A stretch of 5,501 nucleotides of DNA from contig VBDA01000166.1 in the NCBI GenBank assembly GCA_005883655.1, positions 1 through 5,501 of the forward strand, read 5' to 3'. The translations under genes were made by a program, and so were the position numbers. The notes beneath the pieces are model-generated. The model ran no database searches. It was given only the letters and a program-made list of their open reading frames with translations, and was not told where the DNA came from. The DNA is from Betaproteobacteria bacterium (lineage in GTDB: Bacteria; Pseudomonadota; Gammaproteobacteria; Burkholderiales; Casimicrobiaceae). Shown here piece after piece: positions 4,296 through 5,501 of the stretch (positions are counted from its first letter, which is position 1; each line of letters starts with the position of its first letter).

Positions 4296-5501
4296 TCAAG
4301 TCACGGGCGCCGGATTGAAAAGAACCAACGCGTTGTGCAGCTTCCATTGCTCGGCCCAGGTCTTTTTTCGGCCACTCGCCACGTCGAGCATGAGCTGGAA
4401 CAGTTGCCAGCCGACCTCTTCGATAGTTTTCTCCCCGGTGGCGATCGTGCCAGCGTTTACGTCCATCAGATCGTGCCAGCGCTTCGCAAGATTGCTACGC
4501 GTGGCGACCTTGATCACCGGAACCTGCGCAAGTCCATAGGGCGTGCCACGGCCTGTGGTAAAAACGTGCAGGTTCATCCCGGCCGCGAGCTGCAACGTGC
4601 CGCAGATGAAATCGCTGGCCGGCGTAGCAGCGAAGATAAGGCCCTTCTGACTGACCTTCTCACCAGGCGCCAGAACGCCCGAGATCGGTGAACTGCCAGA
4701 TTTCACGATCGAGCCCATCGCCTTCTCGACGATGTTCGACAGACCGCCCTTCTTGTTTCCGGGCGTCGTGTTTGCGCTGCGATCGACCCGGCCCTTTTCG
4801 AGGTAGTTGTCGTACCAGGCCATTTCCTTGATCATCGCTGCGGCGACTTCGGGGCTCGTCGCACGTGACGTCAGTTGGTCGATGCCATCGCGCACCTCGG
4901 TGACTTCCGAGAACATCACGGTGGCGCCGGCGCGCACCAGCAGGTCGGTGCAGAAGCCGACGGCAGGATTGGCGGTGACTCCGGAGAATGCGTCGCTACC
5001 GCCGCACTGCACGCCCACCACCAGCTCGCTCGCGGAAACGGTCTCGCGCCGGCGCGCGTTCAGGCGCTCGAGATGTTCCTCGGCCCGTGTCATGATCGAA
5101 TCGATCATGGACATAAAGCCCACATGTTTGTCATCCTGCAGACGAACCACGTCGAGGACCGGTTCGGCGTTGTCGCCGATGTCGGCCACGTTGCGTTCGT
5201 CGACCAGCGGGATTGTCCCCGGCGGCAGCAGTCGTTCCGGTTGCAGCTTCTCGCAGCCCAGGCTGATCACCATCACCTCGCCGCCGAAGTTCGGATTGAG
5301 GCTGATGTTGCGCAGCGTGCGGATTGGAATGATTGCGTCGGGCGCGTCGATGGCAACGCCACAGCCATAAGTATGGTCCAGCCCCACGACGTCGTCGACG
5401 TTGGGGAACTTGGGCAGCAGTTCTGTCTTGATGCGCTGCACGGCGAAGTCAGTCACGCCGGCCACGCACTGCACAGTCTGGGTGATCGCCAGGATGTTGC
5501 G
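4296..5501 (-). CDS. garD: Galactarate dehydratase (UxaA/GarD family), 5' end beyond window
   Basis: 401 residues of the C-terminal part, ending NPAPVT before TGA at 4298-4296; about 120 N-terminal residues, including the small SAF domain, lie beyond the right edge. The enzyme converts galactarate to 5-dehydro-4-deoxy-D-glucarate plus water in the cytoplasm, the first step of galactarate breakdown. Visible family hallmarks are QCVAGVTDF (Cys at 5468-5466), GLDHTYGCGVAI, NPNFGGEVMVI, GCEKLQPERLL, KHVGFMSM, GVQCGGSDAFSGVTANPAVG, SEVTEVRD, RSANTTPGNKKGGL, ATPASDFICGT, TTGRGTPYGL and INAGT-like VNAGTIATGEKTIEEVGW. These match GarD of E. coli closely along the whole length, as recalled, and fit it better than altronate dehydratase UxaA. 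It faces the 80-residue protein gene tail to tail. Its promoter and any LacI-type operator would lie outside the window. No frameshift is seen. Confidence 0.95.
   Translation of the reverse strand, partial: RNILAITQTVQCVAGVTDFAVQRIKTELLPKFPNVDDVVGLDHTYGCGVAIDAPDAIIPIRTLRNISLNPNFGGEVMVISLGCEKLQPERLLPPGTIPLVDERNVADIGDNAEPVLDVVRLQDDKHVGFMSMIDSIMTRAEEHLERLNARRRETVSASELVVGVQCGGSDAFSGVTANPAVGFCTDLLVRAGATVMFSEVTEVRDGIDQLTSRATSPEVAAAMIKEMAWYDNYLEKGRVDRSANTTPGNKKGGLSNIVEKAMGSIVKSGSSPISGVLAPGEKVSQKGLIFAATPASDFICGTLQLAAGMNLHVFTTGRGTPYGLAQVPVIKVATRSNLAKRWHDLMDVNAGTIATGEKTIEEVGWQLFQLMLDVASGRKKTWAEQWKLHNALVLFNPAPVT

Noticed and set aside
4807..5370. 187-codon plus-strand frame, Ser/Arg/Thr-rich
   Set aside because: Antisense shadow of garD.
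1..5501. CRISPR array, insertion sequence or attachment site
   Set aside because: No regularly spaced repeats, transposase fragments, terminal inverted repeats or tRNA-end duplications were seen.

Overview
The window is GC-rich DNA (AT-rich only in the promoter and leader stretches) that most resembles a beta-proteobacterium of the Burkholderia/Paraburkholderia/Caballeronia group. The reasons are the style of the GntR-like LacI regulator (basic RGRRG leader before the helix-turn-helix, and a WDLTPTP / VGFSHE effector domain) and a GarD-type galactarate dehydratase. Genus is an inference; no search was run.

Layout from left to right. (1) 1-1467, minus strand: 5' part of a secreted glycoside hydrolase family 3 enzyme (beta-glucosidase-like), running off the left edge just after its catalytic Asp. 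(2) 1628-1828 and 2024-2257, minus strand: two very small proteins, each essentially one LuxR/GerE-type helix-turn-helix domain with no receiver, autoinducer or ATPase domain. They are about half identical to each other. (3) 2321-2370: a leftward sigma70-like promoter (TTGACA, 17 bp, TACCAT) overlaid by two perfect copies of a 16-bp LacI-type operator with centres 21 bp apart. (4) 2406-3470, minus strand: a LacI/GntR-family repressor, with a related operator/promoter module in front of it at 3505-3541. (5) 3534-3927: a stretch without a convincing gene, holding small dyads and a candidate rightward promoter. (6) 3928-4170, plus strand: an 80-residue protein of unknown function. (7) 4171-4295: a convergent intergenic region rich in inverted repeats. 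(8) 4296-5501, minus strand: C-terminal three quarters of galactarate dehydratase (garD), whose start lies beyond the right edge.

How the parts may work together (inference): the LacI-type repressor probably controls itself and the leftward unit beginning with the first LuxR-HTH gene, because near-identical promoter/operator modules precede both. The two single-domain LuxR proteins then lie between the repressor-controlled promoter and the secreted GH3 enzyme, all on one strand. This suggests a two-tier switch: sugar-acid or sugar repressor, then mini-LuxR activators, then a secreted glycosidase. The nearby galactarate gene and the GntR-like effector domain point to plant-derived sugar acids or their precursors, but no ligand can be read from sequence. 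The least described elements are the paired single-domain LuxR regulators under a double LacI operator and the duplicated promoter module.
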